NCBI RefSeq assembly: GCF_030463535.1
Contig: NC_132878.1
Location: 26,236,425 to 26,300,424 of the forward strand
Direction: 5' to 3'
Length of the DNA: 64,000 nucleotides
Source: Salminus brasiliensis
Taxonomy: Eukaryota > Chordata > Actinopteri > Characiformes > Bryconidae
Part shown: positions 12,836-24,775 of the stretch, piece by piece
Position numbering within the stretch: position 1 is the first letter of the stretch
How the letters are laid out: each line of letters begins with the position of its first letter
Made by a program: the position numbers and the translations under genes
Notes under the pieces: model-generated
Told to the model about the DNA's origin: nothing
Seen by the model: only the letters and a program-made list of their open reading frames with translations
Databases searched by the model: none

Positions 12836-13156
12836 TGTTACGACATGGGATGTTTCTGTAATATAGACTTGTCGCTGCTCTCACACTGCCTTCCGTAGAG
12901 AGGGTTCCACAGTCGGATGACTTCATTAGCCAAGAGGCTAAGAGGACAGCTTACTTTGGCCTATATTTTCTTGGATGATGGGCTGTTGTATTATGCAGAT
13001 GTGTGATTCCGCACAACCCCTATGGCACGGCAGTGCAGTTAAATGTCTCGAGAGACAAGAAAATTAAGCTGCTCTCTTCCCTAGGCAGCGAGCCTGTACA
13101 GGAGACAAACGTGATTGTGAAGTGCCCAAAGGGGTGTGTGTGTATGTGTTACTCAC

Positions 13157-13315
13157 AGCTCGTTGCCGTTGCTCCTCCCGTAGCCTCCTTCTGAGTCTGA
13201 AGAACTCTTTGTGTTGCCGAGAGACAAAGTTTACAGCAGCATATTCCAACAACGCAGCGAAAACAAACAGCAAACACACCGCCATCCAGATGTCTATGGC
13301 CTTCACATAGGACAC
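13157..13315 (-). CDS. glra4: glra4 exon 8: M3 and start of intracellular loop
   Basis: This 159-nt exon encodes [20 protein letters not shown] and the rest of M3 ([17 protein letters not shown]), then an Arg-rich segment [16 protein letters not shown]. The donor is gtgagt and the acceptor gttacag. Short TG/CA runs lie just outside both splice sites in opposite sense. Phase 0 on both sides. Confidence 0.97.
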
Positions 13316-13374
13316 CTGTAACATACACACACACACATACATAAACACTTTTTGTAATTGATTTTATTCACTTA

Positions 13375-13625
13375 TTCATTTAGGAGAAATAGTCAGGTGT
13401 GCAGATCTGAAAGGGGTGTCCTGGTCAGCCATGGTAGGTATCTACCGACAGTGGTCCAAGGTGGGACAAATCAAATACTGGCGGCAGGGTTATGGGCGCC
13501 AAGGCTTATCGATAGGTAAGGTTCTACCTGGGTGGAACTGACAAAAGGGCTGCTGTGGCTCAAGTCTCAGAAACATTCAATGGAAGTTATGGCAGAAGTG
13601 CCTTAAAACACACAGTGCAGCACAC
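13375..13625 (+). mobile_element. Tc1-like transposase N-terminal fragment
   Basis: The sequence around TCAGCCATGGTAGGTATCTA, CAGTGGTCCAAGGTGGGACA and GGGTTATGGGCGCCAAGGCT corresponds to the helix-turn-helix region of a common fish Tc1-like transposase (codons like QWSKVGQ and GHGRQGL). Frameshifted. It lies in glra4 intron 7. Confidence 0.65.
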
Positions 13626-14259
13626 CTGCTGCATAGCTGAACACTAGTTAAAGTGCCCATGCTAAACCCTGTCCACCGTCAAATGTCCTGTTTCCTTTGA
13701 CATCACTTAGATGGTGTCCCGATTTGCAGCGGATGCACCTTTCAACTGTCAGGAGTTAAAGGATCTGTCCTATCTTGGTGCCAGATACCACAGAGCACAT
13801 TCATAGGTCTTGTAGAGTTGTACTGGTGGCACATAGATGGAGCTTTCATTAATTGTTATGTGGATTAGTTGTATAGCTCCAGTGCAAAATGAATCAAATG
13901 TCTTGGCGGATTGATTACATTTCAGGCCAAGCCAAAGTGAGGGGGCTTGGTGGATGTGCAAATGCAAAAGAAGACATGCAAAATGTAAACAAGATTAAAT
14001 AATATTACTGTAAATAGATTAGTCTGCATATACCCTAAATTACCCTAAACCTAACCCTGTTTCTATAAAATAAAGTCCCTCAGATCTATTCCTACATTAC
14101 TTTACTCACATTTCCAGACACACTTTCTGAATGGGCTCCTGCAGCCAACAGAGGACACCCACAAATAATACACACATACTTAATTATACAGTTATTAAAG
14201 ATGTGGGTACTGCACACATGCATCCACACACACAGATTCAATGTAGGACATCCACTGCA

Positions 14260-14287
14260 CACAAACACACACACACACACACACACA
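14260..14287. repeat. (CA)n microsatellite
   Basis: Simple CA run in glra4 intron 7. Confidence 0.9.
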
Positions 14288-14524
14288 TTTCGTCATCATG
14301 TAGTGAGACGTTAACCCTAATCATACTGATGACATACTGATGTCTTATGTGGAGTGACTTAAAGATGCCAGTTCAAGGACAATGCCCTCAGAGCGGATTG
14401 AGTATTTCTAGTTGTGCTAAGGGGCGTGAAGGCAGCAGCTAACCACTAATAGCTACAATCAAAGCCATGGCTTGCTGAATTATAGCTGAGGTTTCTGAGC
14501 AATGGGCTAATACACCCCCAAAAC

Positions 14525-15150
<626 letters not shown>

Positions 15151-15289
15151 CTAAATAATATTCTAAACCCAAGTAGATGTTTTGGGCTGTTTAGTGTTTC
15201 CACTAGTTCAGGCAATCTGTATTATATTAATACATAATTTTGACACATTACTACAATTTGAAATTCAACATAGATAAAAGACTTAAATA

Positions 15290-15291
<2 letters not shown>

Positions 15292-15346
<55 letters not shown>

Positions 15347-15388
15347 GTGTGTGTGCGTGTGTGTGTGTGTGTGTGCGTGTGTGTGTGT
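15292..15388. repeat. (GT)n microsatellite abutting exon 6 donor
   Basis: About 97 nt of nearly pure GT (with a few GC steps) ends 2-3 nt from exon 6. In transcript sense it is a (CA)n run that starts inside the 5' splice-site region. Confidence 0.95.
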
Positions 15389-15390
15389 AC

Positions 15391-15528
15391 CAGTGTTGTA
15401 GTGTTTTGTACAGTATCCCAGGTCTTTTTCCTCTTTGAGAACAAACTGAGGCAGCATTAGATCATCAGCCACCTGCACAGGGCCATTATCCAGCCACTGA
15501 AATATCAGATCATTCATAGTATAACCAA
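15391..15528 (-). CDS. glra4: glra4 exon 6: strychnine/glycine-site loops
   Basis: This 138-nt exon encodes [14 protein letters not shown] through [17 protein letters not shown]. It supplies the FGY loop (F191-Y193) and the KHYNT loop (K232, Y234), the glycine and strychnine contacts known from alpha1, plus the first cysteine (230) of the second disulfide. Its acceptor uses a (TC)n microsatellite as polypyrimidine tract. Its donor, gtacac, runs into a (CA)n microsatellite of about 95 nt. Confidence 0.97.
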
Positions 15529-15532
15529 CTGC

Positions 15533-15536
<4 letters not shown>

Positions 15537-15581
<45 letters not shown>
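15537..15581. repeat. (GA)n microsatellite serving as exon 6 polypyrimidine tract
   Basis: 45 nt of pure GA; in transcript sense a (TC)n run immediately before ctttctgcag, the acceptor of glra4 exon 6. Confidence 0.95.
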
Positions 15582-15585
<4 letters not shown>

Positions 15586-16727
15586 TATACACATGCATAA
15601 CTTGTTCCACATAAACAATAAGTCGGTGCTGTCACACAAAAACTTTATATCTCATGTGACATTTTGTCCTTCTCCTCTAAAGTTGCTATTCTGGAGATTT
15701 TTGTTTGTTCACATGTTTTTGCATGACAGCAACAATATACAGCAATATGATTAAATACAGAGATGAAGATACCTACCTATAGAACCTAAAGTATAGTATA
15801 GTAACTAAAGAAGTATTCAGTAAGTGTTCTAAAGTAAAGAGGTGTTTAGTATTTAGTTATTGACATATTTAAATAATATTTAAGTAATTATTCTTTACTA
15901 ATTAAATAAAGTAATAAAGAAGTAAAGTTATTAATTATGTAGTAAGATACTTCAGCAGCAGATTAAGTAAAGAAATATTAAGATATTTAACTAAAGTAAG
16001 TATGAGAGTTACCAAAGGTCTAAAGTAACTAATTAAAGCATCACTAAAGTGTCTAAAACTAAATGAAAGTAATAACTAGACTAAACTTTAACTAAAGTAG
16101 CTAAAACCAGTAAGCAAGTTTACTGTTTACTGTAACAGAAATCAGGAACAAGCATATTATATTGTGAATATTCTGAAGTTTATTGTTTTCTTCTTTTTAA
16201 GTTGTAAATTTGCTTTAAGGATTGTCTGCATAACGTGAATCTGCCTTTCTTTCACAGAAATCTTCAGTCTGTGTGATTGACTGTCACTCAGCTCGGACAA
16301 ATTGGGGTGTATGATCAAACCTCTGATCAGTTTTCCTCAGACCACTTTGACTTGTATTTTAGAGAGCGCTACTACTTTAAATTAAGTAAATAAAATATAA
16401 AATTGTAATCAAATATGCAGAAGTGTCTCTGTAGATCAGGGTTTAATTATTGACCTATTTGCTAGATCAGGTGTGTTGGAAGCCTATTTAACACTAAAAC
16501 ACACAGGGCAGGGGGTCCTGGAAAGCACTGCTCTAGAGGATGTGACTTGTTTACACTGAAAACATAATTAATGCCATTTGACCCAGAGTGCCCTGTAGAT
16601 GCAAACTACTATTGATATCAAAATACAGTGTTTGAGAGGGAAGGGGGGTCCATTAATTCAAACAAAGGGCAGCAAAAAAAATTAACAGAGTAAAGAAAAG
16701 AATTGAAAAGGAGAAGTAAAGTCTCAC
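15582..16727 (-). other. glra4 intron 5
   Basis: About 1.15 kb, A/T-rich, with a stretch of loosely repeating AAAGTA/TAAGTA words at 15780-16110. No exon or mobile element recognised. Confidence 0.6.
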
Positions 16728-16810
16728 AGCTCTCTAGCTGCATGGTGCAGGTCTGAATGTCCATGGGGAAATTCTTCAGATCCATGGGACAGGAGAGAAT
16801 CAGAGTTAAC
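16728..16810 (-). CDS. glra4: glra4 exon 5: Cys-loop
   Basis: This 83-nt exon encodes [20 protein letters not shown] and then CTMQLES. It contains the signature Cys-loop with cysteines 170 and 184, 14 residues apart, and the FP motif between them. The acceptor lies directly behind a CT-rich tract (GA-rich on the plus strand at 16813-16860). The donor is gtgaga. Confidence 0.97.
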
Positions 16811-17016
16811 CTGAGAGAGAGAAAAAGAGAGAGAGAGATGCAGTGAGACAGAGAGAGGGCAAGACAGAGAAGGAGTTGTGACATATTTACACTGCCGTGT
16901 CCTGAGAGAGGTACACACTCCGCTGTCCTGCGGGTTTGTGAGTGTTTAGCCAGGTGACAGACAGCAGGTGCTGCTGATCTGAGAATGTGTTGGAGCAGAA
17001 AAAGACAAACTCAGCT

Positions 17017-17048
<32 letters not shown>

Positions 17049-17519
17049 TAAACATACACACACCTGAACTTCCAGGCACCGAGGTACAAATCTATGGAGT
17101 TCTGAGACCTGCATGAATTTCAGATTGGATGTTTAGTTTGTGAAATATGTTCAGGTCAGACAGATCGAAGTCAGAGTAATACAAACCTCACATGATCCCT
17201 ACTTATTTATAATCAATTCATTGAACGACACATAAGTTAGAATTAAACAAATCAGCAAAAATATGTTCAGGGGTCCATGTGAAAAAGGTAAAAATGTTTT
17301 GTTGTTATTGCAATGCCCATCTCTGAGTAGCAGGTGATGCTGCAAGAATAATATAAGCATCTATAAAGAGTCAAATGCTATACAGGCATTACGTGGACAG
17401 TACAGCGCTAACATGAACCACCAGTGAACTGAACCATAATATAAGCATATATATACACACTAATGTAAAGCTAAGTAAAAGAAAAAAAAAGACAGTAAAG
17501 AAAGTTCATTAATCTAAAT

Positions 17520-17660
17520 AAGGGGTCTTCCGACTGGCACAGCCATCTCGACGTCGGCTCTATCATTGGGAGATCATTAGCCTGATCCTTGGTGATGATC
17601 CTTGATTCATGACTGGGATTCCCACACGACTGGGATTTTTTTGCACGGCCACATAAAAAC
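17520..17660 (+). mobile_element. tRNA-derived SINE fragment (5' region)
   Basis: CGACTGGCACAGCCATCTC, TATCATTGGGAGATCATTAG and GACTGGGATTCCCACACGAC follow the layout of a tRNA-type SINE head. A related head is at 26185. Diverged; it lies in glra4 intron 4. Confidence 0.5.
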
Positions 17661-17867
17661 ATATAAAAAAAAAGAATAACCAAAGAGAGAGAAAATATTG
17701 AAAGTTGAAATATTGAAAAGGATGTTAAAAATGTAATTTAAATGACAGAGTACCAATAAACCATTTTTAACATCGCCCACCAATGCCCCCACTCAGCTTA
17801 ACACGACCAACACACATAACACTGTATAAAGGGGACATCCTAAGTGAATGTGGATTGGAAAGGATTA

Positions 17868-18206
<339 letters not shown>

Positions 18207-18534
18207 CTACAGTAGGACACAGGATTGAAATGTTTAGAGGCTTAGATCATAGCTGCTAACCTGGATGCCATGAGCTTCTAGTGCTTGTTAGCTACATCAA
18301 CCTCAGAGCTCCAGTGCAATGCTTAAAGGAGCAAATGTCAGACACAAAACATGTCTGATGAACTAAATGTGAGTTAAAGGGGGTGGGGGGCAGAATATAG
18401 GTAAGGACACCTGTATCACTGAAATTACTGATAGAAGTAGAATAAAGGGCTCCTTAAGGGTACTTTAGTAAAGATGATAAATGCTTATTATTGGTCTGGT
18501 TAAAGGGTTTTCTGGATTGATGAAAGTGGTTTTG

Positions 18535-18630
18535 TAGATGGTTCTATATAGAACCTTTTAAAAATGGTTCTTTAAAGCACCAAAAAGGTTCAACTATTGT
18601 TACAAAGAACCTTTTCTATACTATATAGAA
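18535..18630. mobile_element. Small palindromic MITE (GGTTCTATATAGAACC)
   Basis: Contains the perfect palindrome GGTTCTATATAGAACC at 18540-18555, then AGAACC/GGTTCT words in both senses to about 18630. This type of short hairpin element is frequent in fish. Confidence 0.6.
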
Positions 18631-19098
18631 TTTTTTTTTGCTTAGAGTAAAGGGCAATTTAGGTTAAAAACAGAAATTAGTAGTGTAACTCTAAATGTAT
18701 TGGTATATGGTCACAGATGAATGAACAAAATCAAAACCAAGTCTCAGAAGTTCCACCCAGAAAGCTTATGCTGTAAGCTGTTAGCAAGTTAAGCCTGGAT
18801 TTGTGTGGTTTTGGGGGAATAGTAGTGGATTTACAGGTAGCGCTATGAAATTTTGATGTTTCTCCTCACCCCTAATTGAATTTTCTATGATATGGGTCTT
18901 TTAAGATCCCCTTTTTGACATTGCTTCATTTAGTCATCAAGATTTGCTTTTGCTCTGCCAGATTGACATAAATTATTCTGTATAGTATCTGGCTGCTCAG
19001 AGTCTACTGTGGCCGATCCACTCTACTTAAATATCCCTCATGCTGTTTATTTAATGGGTTCAAGTAGAGAAGCATGCTGCAGTAATTTGACCTTTGGA

Positions 19099-19100
<2 letters not shown>

Positions 19101-19152
<52 letters not shown>

Positions 19153-19164
19153 TGTGTGTGTGTG
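19101..19164. repeat. (TG)n microsatellite
   Basis: TG run with two interruptions, glra4 intron 3. Confidence 0.95.
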
Positions 19165-19449
19165 CTCCATTATTCATAGAGGGTTTCTCTGTGCTTTATA
19201 GCATGTCTGCTGGTTGCTCTGTGGTTTAAAGGTGGACCGGCTTGGTGTAATGCACAGTGACATATGGTGGTCCTGTGGCAATACTTAATATGGCACTTGT
19301 TACAATTGTGTGTGTGTGTGTGTGTGTGTGTGCGTTTGTGACTATGTGTGTGCAAGTCATTATAACTTTTAAACTTTCATGTGTCTTCACAAGTACAGTA
19401 AATATTGAAATAAACTCCAGTTGCATCAGAATCTATATCCATACTTTAT

Positions 19450-19665
19450 GATACAGATTATACAGATTGAGATACAGTACGTATACTTACACTATAGTTC
19501 AGTTTCTGCTCTTTTAATTAAGTTATATTGTGATACAGTACCATATTTACACCATAGTTCAGTTTCTGCTCTTTTAATTGAGTTAGATTGTGATACAAGA
19601 CTCATACATTCACTATAGTTCAGTTTCTGCTCTTTTAACTGAGTCAGATAGTGATACTGTATATA
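19450..19665 (+). repeat. 60-61 bp minisatellite, 3+ copies
   Basis: The unit carrying CTATAGTTCAGTTTCTGCTC starts at 19491, about 19551 and 19612. A partial unit precedes it (GAGATACAGTACGTATACTT). Periods are 60 and 61 nt with few substitutions. It lies in glra4 intron 3, close to exon 3. Confidence 0.9.
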
Positions 19666-19768
19666 AATCCCCAAGGGATTTGAGCTCTTGAGCTCTTTAC
19701 CAAGGTCTCAGGCCTTAATGAGTTTGTTAGGGCTATGGCTTGTTCACAGTCATCAATTGGAAAGAATG

Positions 19769-19830
<62 letters not shown>

Positions 19831-19840
19831 TGTGTGTGTG
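19769..19840. repeat. (TA)n(TG)n microsatellite 3' of glra4 exon 3
   Basis: TA to 19781, then TG to 19840. In transcript sense a (CA)n run beginning about 13 nt after exon 3. It is complementary to the repeat at 19931-20005. Confidence 0.95.
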
Positions 19841-19853
19841 CACGTGACTGTAC

Positions 19854-19921
19854 CATAGTTGTCTCTGTGACAGAGCCAAAGCTGTTGATAAAGATGTTGC
19901 AGGTGACATTGACAGGAGGCC
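19854..19921 (-). CDS. glra4: glra4 exon 3 (68 nt), first beta-strands
   Basis: The exon encodes [19 protein letters not shown] followed by TTM. It carries the sequon Asn70-Val-Thr that matches the glycosylated Asn of alpha1. Length 68 is not a multiple of three, so skipping would shift the frame. In GLRA2 the equivalent exon exists as two mutually exclusive copies (3A/3B, established knowledge); I see only one here. It is closely flanked on both sides by long TG/CA repeats. Confidence 0.95.
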
Positions 19922-19928
19922 CTAAAAA

Positions 19929-19930
<2 letters not shown>

Positions 19931-19985
<55 letters not shown>

Positions 19986-20005
19986 ATACACATAAAACAC
20001 ACACA
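19931..20005. repeat. (CA)n microsatellite 5' of glra4 exon 3
   Basis: CA run, pure to 19981 and interrupted by TACA to about 20005. In transcript sense a (GT)n run ending 9-10 nt before the exon 3 acceptor. Confidence 0.95.
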
Positions 20006-20689
20006 TATCCATAAACATGAGTTCTCTACCTGTCATTTTGTGTAAAAGACAAATGATTCATCCACACACACACACACACACACACACCCCCATGCAGAGA
20101 TAAAGATAAAGCTTCTTGTTGTTCTTGTACTTCTTGTTTCTGACATAATAGGCCATGAAGGGCAACACACACATCATTCAGTCTATCACACATTATTATG
20201 AAAAGCCAGGAGTGGTTTTGCATCAGTACATCAGTATACTCCTAATAAATAAAACATCCCCACATCTCCAAAAAGACAACTTTACTGAAAAAAGGGGAAA
20301 ACTTTCCCAGTGAACGTCAGTGTAAAACGTCATTTTGGCCCATTTCTGTTGGTTCTACTCGATTCATCATGTAAAGGAGAACTGGCCTTTTCACATTTTT
20401 GAAATACATTACTACTAATATGCTTATTCCAATAAACAAAGCACTGCATTACTATAACTTTATTCTACATTTGTGTTGTATACAGTATTGTGGTATTTAT
20501 GTATGTTTTCTTTCCCCAGAAAAGTTGGAAATGAAGTAGTGTTGCTGTCTGTAAATCCTCTACAGGAAATAAATGTATATATGTGTTTTTTCTAGTTATT
20601 TGTTAACTTTAATATATTTAAACATAGTAATAGTTTGTGCAATAATGTGTATTTATTCACACAACTTATTTATTTCATTTAGCTACTTT

Positions 20690-20890
20690 GAGATGCATCC
20701 ATTGCTGACACAGATGTGCAAATGCACATCCTGTAGAGAAGTATATCCCATATCTAGCAGAAAGTCTTCCCTGGACAGTACAGACAGTTGCTCCAACAAA
20801 AGCAGGATAAACTCTTTTTTTTGTCCTGAAGAAACCATAAATGAGCAGGTGTCCCAATTCTTTTGTCCATATCTTGTATATTTGTCTCAG
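20690..20890 (+). mobile_element. MITE fragment
   Basis: GATGCATCCATTGCTGACAC, CAGATGTGCAAATGCACATC, CAACAAAAGCAGGATAAACT and GTGTCCCAATTCTTTTGTCC are the ordered landmarks of the same element family as 21815-22295, in the opposite direction. Confidence 0.65.
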
Positions 20891-21427
20891 AACTACTGGC
20901 CAAACAAACCCCATTAGTGATGTCTTACTTGTCAAACTGGCCCAATTGTTTCCAGCTCAGATAAATAATGAAGCAGAACTGTTAGCATCGTAATAGCAAA
21001 GCAGAACCGAGAGACTGTGGCTGGGACACAGACAAAGGCTCCACCTGTAGCTCGCTGCAACAGATACCATCAATGTGGTGAATTATCTAAAAGGCTGCCA
21101 GATTCTCACATCATTCCCCCTGAAAGTGACAGCACAGGAGGAGCTTGTTGTAGAACGCAGCCAACTGGCAAGCTTTCACTCTCCACCAGCCTGACACTGT
21201 CTGACTGTGTTGATCAATTCAGCATGGTCCAATTAGTGGCCAGCCATTTCAAACTATTCGTGGTAAATATTTGATTGTGTTGTTTCCACGGAAATGATCA
21301 TTTATTGATTAAGCATTAGAGTGATATTTATAGCTGATAAGTTGGGACGTTCCCTCGCCTGCACTGACAGCCTCATCTCTGAGATGTGGAACAGAGATGA
21401 AATATACATGAGTTCAGAGACCGCCCA

Positions 21428-21434
<7 letters not shown>

Positions 21435-21481
<47 letters not shown>
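21435..21481. repeat. (GA)n microsatellite
   Basis: About 47 nt of pure AG in glra4 intron 2, followed by purine-rich sequence to about 21630. Long open frames here (Arg-Glu repeats) are simple-sequence artefacts. Confidence 0.95.
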
Positions 21482-21483
<2 letters not shown>

Positions 21484-21814
21484 ATGCGGAAAGCAAGGGA
21501 GAGTTGACGCGAGAGCTGGGGAGCGGAAGAGGCGGAAAAAAGGGAACAGAGATGAACGAGAAGAGAAGGAAAAAAGGGGGAGGGAGTTTAAAAATGGAAA
21601 GAAGAGAGAAAGTGAAGAAGGGTGGGAGGACAGGAGAGATTGTTCCTATATATATTTTATATTTGGTTGTTCTGCACCTTCACTGCTAATATCATTGCGT
21701 TTGCATGTGAAGATTCTGTCTAAATGTCAACCCAAAAGGTTTCCCTGTTTGTTTGTTTATTTGTTGCAATGCATATTCTCATAATCCTAGCTCAGGCATG
21801 GCACCAATAATGGC

Positions 21815-22295
21815 AAGCAGAAACAGCTATTGGACAAAAATATTGGGACACCTCATTCATTGTTTCTTCTAAAATCAACGGTGTTGAAACAGTTTATCCT
21901 GCTTTTGTTGGAGTAACTGTCTTCACAGTCCAGAGCCAAGGCTTCCTACTAGATTTCGGAGCATTGCTCTGAAAATGTTAGTGAGTGTTAGTGAGGTCAA
22001 ACCTCATACCCAACTTATCCCAAAAGTATTGGACAGAGCACCACCATCTTTACAAGAGAACACAGTTCCACTGCTCCACAGTTCAATGCTGGGGGGCTTT
22101 ATACCTGTCTAGCCCACGTCTGGCATTAGGCACAGTGCCAATAGGTTCATGTTTATCTGCACCAGAGAGTCCTATTGTATTGGCAATACTTTTCTACAGG
22201 GGCTAGACAAGCTGTGTTGTGTACATTTGCACATCTGTGTCTGCAATGGGTGCAACTTAAAGTAGCTGAATGCAGTCATTAGAAAGGGTGTCCAC
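21815..22295 (+). mobile_element. MITE copy, most complete of its family here
   Basis: It runs from AAAAATATTGGGACACCTC through TTATCCTGCTTTTGTTGGAG and GGGGGGCTTTATACCTGTCT to AATGGGTGCAACTTAAAGTA and GGGTGTCCACAAACA. The two ends are complementary in character (GGGACACC / GGTGTCC). No transposase. Confidence 0.65.
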
Positions 22296-22733
22296 AAACA
22301 TAACAAACACATACAAATACTGTATCATCACTGTCACGCAGAACCTACATATCTCAACTCTACAGGAGAAGGAAATAAACCTGCTAAACATTCAATGGAG
22401 GTTTAAATACAATACAAAGTCATTTTGGAACCTTTTATTAGTCCATTCATCAGGAGGTTCTGACACCATGTAAAGAACTACTGCCAGACAGTACACAGTA
22501 TGTCGATATAGGAAGTGAACGAAGAGACAAGTTTTTTGTGAGACAGCGACGATATATTTAAGGATTTACTTTGAATATTTAATAACTTCTTTGGCAATGT
22601 TGTAAATCAGACATACCAAGAAAGAGCTAAATTAACTAACGACAGATAAACAGAGAGAGAGACAGAGCCCGCAGCAAGTGTGTCACACAGAATCTGCCAA
22701 GTATATTGATGAACTGAGCAATAGAGGAGAAAA

Positions 22734-22738
<5 letters not shown>

Positions 22739-22787
<49 letters not shown>
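22739..22787. repeat. (GA)n microsatellite
   Basis: 49 nt of pure GA in glra4 intron 2. Confidence 0.95.
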
Positions 22788-22790
<3 letters not shown>

Positions 22791-23744
22791 GAGGGAGAGC
22801 GACTGATTTAGGTCTGTGGGTTAACACACAGTCGAGCAGACAGGAAAGCAAACTAAATGGACCCACTGACAGAGAAAATTCCCTCTACGCAAAGACTCAT
22901 GGACAAGTGGCTGTGGCACTTTTCTGTGCACCGCGGCCTCACAACACACTGTCAAACCGACGCGCCGCCACAGTTGTAATCTTAGGATCCACTTTAATCA
23001 TGTTCCACAGACCTGCTCTCGCAGAGAATCAATTTTTCAGCTTTGTTTTAATTTCAAAGCAAGGGCCTGTATGTTTAGACCAGGAGTGGCAAACTCATTT
23101 GAGGTAATGAGGCACATCACATCAGAACGATTTATCGCATGTCCACGTCTTTAGAAGAGAGGCACAAAGTTCTCAGTTTGCTAAAGAAGAGTTAGTATCA
23201 TTAGCATGTTTTGCCTAAAGTGTACAAGTGGAACAGCACTGAACTGACTGACAACTGACAACCTTCTCTCACTGATAAAAGACAACTGAGCCACTGACTA
23301 ACAGAGATCTAACCGTGCTAGCTGACGTCTCTGAAGAACAACAGGTTCCAGCTTAGGGAGGTGAACTGACATTCAGTAGAGTTCACACCGTGTGAAACAC
23401 AAACTATGACCAATTGTAGAGTTTTTAGGTCTGCCTCCGAGTTTGACTCTCTGTTGTCTTGCCCCCAACTGTCCTGTCTCGTGCCTTTAGATTGGTGTCA
23501 GTTTAGAGAGAGTGGATTTCCTTCATAACTCAATTAAACTCAATTAAAATGTTACTATTAAAAACATGGATTCTTCATTTATTTAGTGGGAACCTTCAGT
23601 AGATCTGGCTGGTTTTAGGCTGCGGGCTGTATGTTTGCTACCCCTGGTTTAAATGGAAACACATAAAGCAGATGAGACATCAGATTACCCACACCTTTGG
23701 ACAAACCGTGCTTCTTAAAATGAGCTAGTCATGTCCTGTCTCTT

Positions 23745-24775
23745 ACACTTAGGCCTACCAGCCAATCTTAGTGCAGAACAAAGTGGAATATGACTTGCTG
23801 ATTCCGATCTTATCACAAGAGGCAGGATACTGTTAACCAGTCCAAGTTCAGGAGGTAGGATACAACTAGTCTTACCAATACAGGCAGTGTGCTAGACAAC
23901 CCTAGTAAATTAGACAGAATAGTACTAGCAAAAACTATAGCCACTCCTTGTGCAGGCAGGATACCATTAACCAACCCTATTCAAGTCAGGAAATGGAACC
24001 AGAAGGTGGGGTACTACTACCCAATCCTAACACAGACCAAACCTCATGCAGGATATAAGATACTGCTAGTCAGTTTTAGCTCAGGTGATAGAATAGTGCT
24101 AATCAATCCTAGTGAATGCTAGTAAATCCTATCACATGAGGCGGGAGACCACTTGCCAATGTAAGTCTTAATTCTGGAGGCAGGATGCTACTCACTCCGA
24201 GCACAAGATGTGAGATTCTGCTAGCTAGGTGGGACACTATTAGCCAATCCTACCACAGGGCCACTGATATTACCAGTCAATTATAGCACAGGAGGTAGGG
24301 CACTACTAGCCAGTCCTATTCCTAACCCTGAAGGTGGGATACTAATGGCCAGTCTTAAATCAAAAGTCTTAGTCCCACAGGAGGCAAAATATATACTCTA
24401 GAGCAGGGAGTGGATAGCCAATCCTATTGTAGGTATTGTTAGCCAATCCTTGTGTAGAAGCCAGGAGGTATTGGCCTGTAGTTAATACTAGAGGTAAGAT
24501 ATTACTGGATAAACATAACAAGAGGCAGGATTCAACTTAGATGCAGGTTGCCATTCCTTGTTTCAGCACAGGAGACTAGTGAAGTAGGACACTACTAGGC
24601 CGTCCAAGTCCAAGCACAGGACATGGGACTAACCAGTCCTATCAGAATAGGCTAGCCCAAGTGTTGGGATACTACAAGCTATTCTTGCAGGAGGTCAGAT
24701 ACTACTACCCAAGTATTGGAAGTGGGACACTACAAGCCAGTCTTCATGCGGAAGGCAGGACATGTTGGAATATGC
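23745..24775 (+). repeat. Degenerate minisatellite, about 1 kb
   Basis: The motif 'GGATACTACTAGCCAATCCT', with a following GCACAGGAGG-like part, recurs throughout with many variants, for example at about 23826, 23955, 24005, 24055, 24085, 24180, 24300, 24345 and 24665. Spacing is irregular, roughly 30-55 nt. Non-coding, in glra4 intron 2. It is not a CRISPR array: units are irregular and mutated, and this is a eukaryotic intron. Confidence 0.8.

Larger units (their letters stand above)
6787..13156 (-). other. glra4 intron 8
   Basis: About 6.4 kb between exons 8 and 9. It holds MITE copies, a 20-bp inverted repeat, CA/TG runs near 9050, 9160, 10609 and 10947, a (GAGT)n run near 10634 and a decayed Tc1 element at 11230-12835. 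Nothing exon-like was seen. Confidence 0.7.

Noticed and set aside
14035-14062. Interstitial telomere-like CCCTAAA words
   Set aside because: Only three irregular words; too short to claim a telomeric tract.
15251-15610. 119-codon frame as a single exon
   Set aside because: Only the middle 138 nt are exon 6 of glra4; both ends are translated microsatellite.
21321-21784. Overlapping Arg/Glu-rich frames
   Set aside because: Translations of a (GA)n microsatellite and purine-rich flank.
23745-24775. CRISPR-like repeat array
   Set aside because: Units are diverged and irregularly spaced, there are no unique equal-length spacers, and the context is a vertebrate intron.
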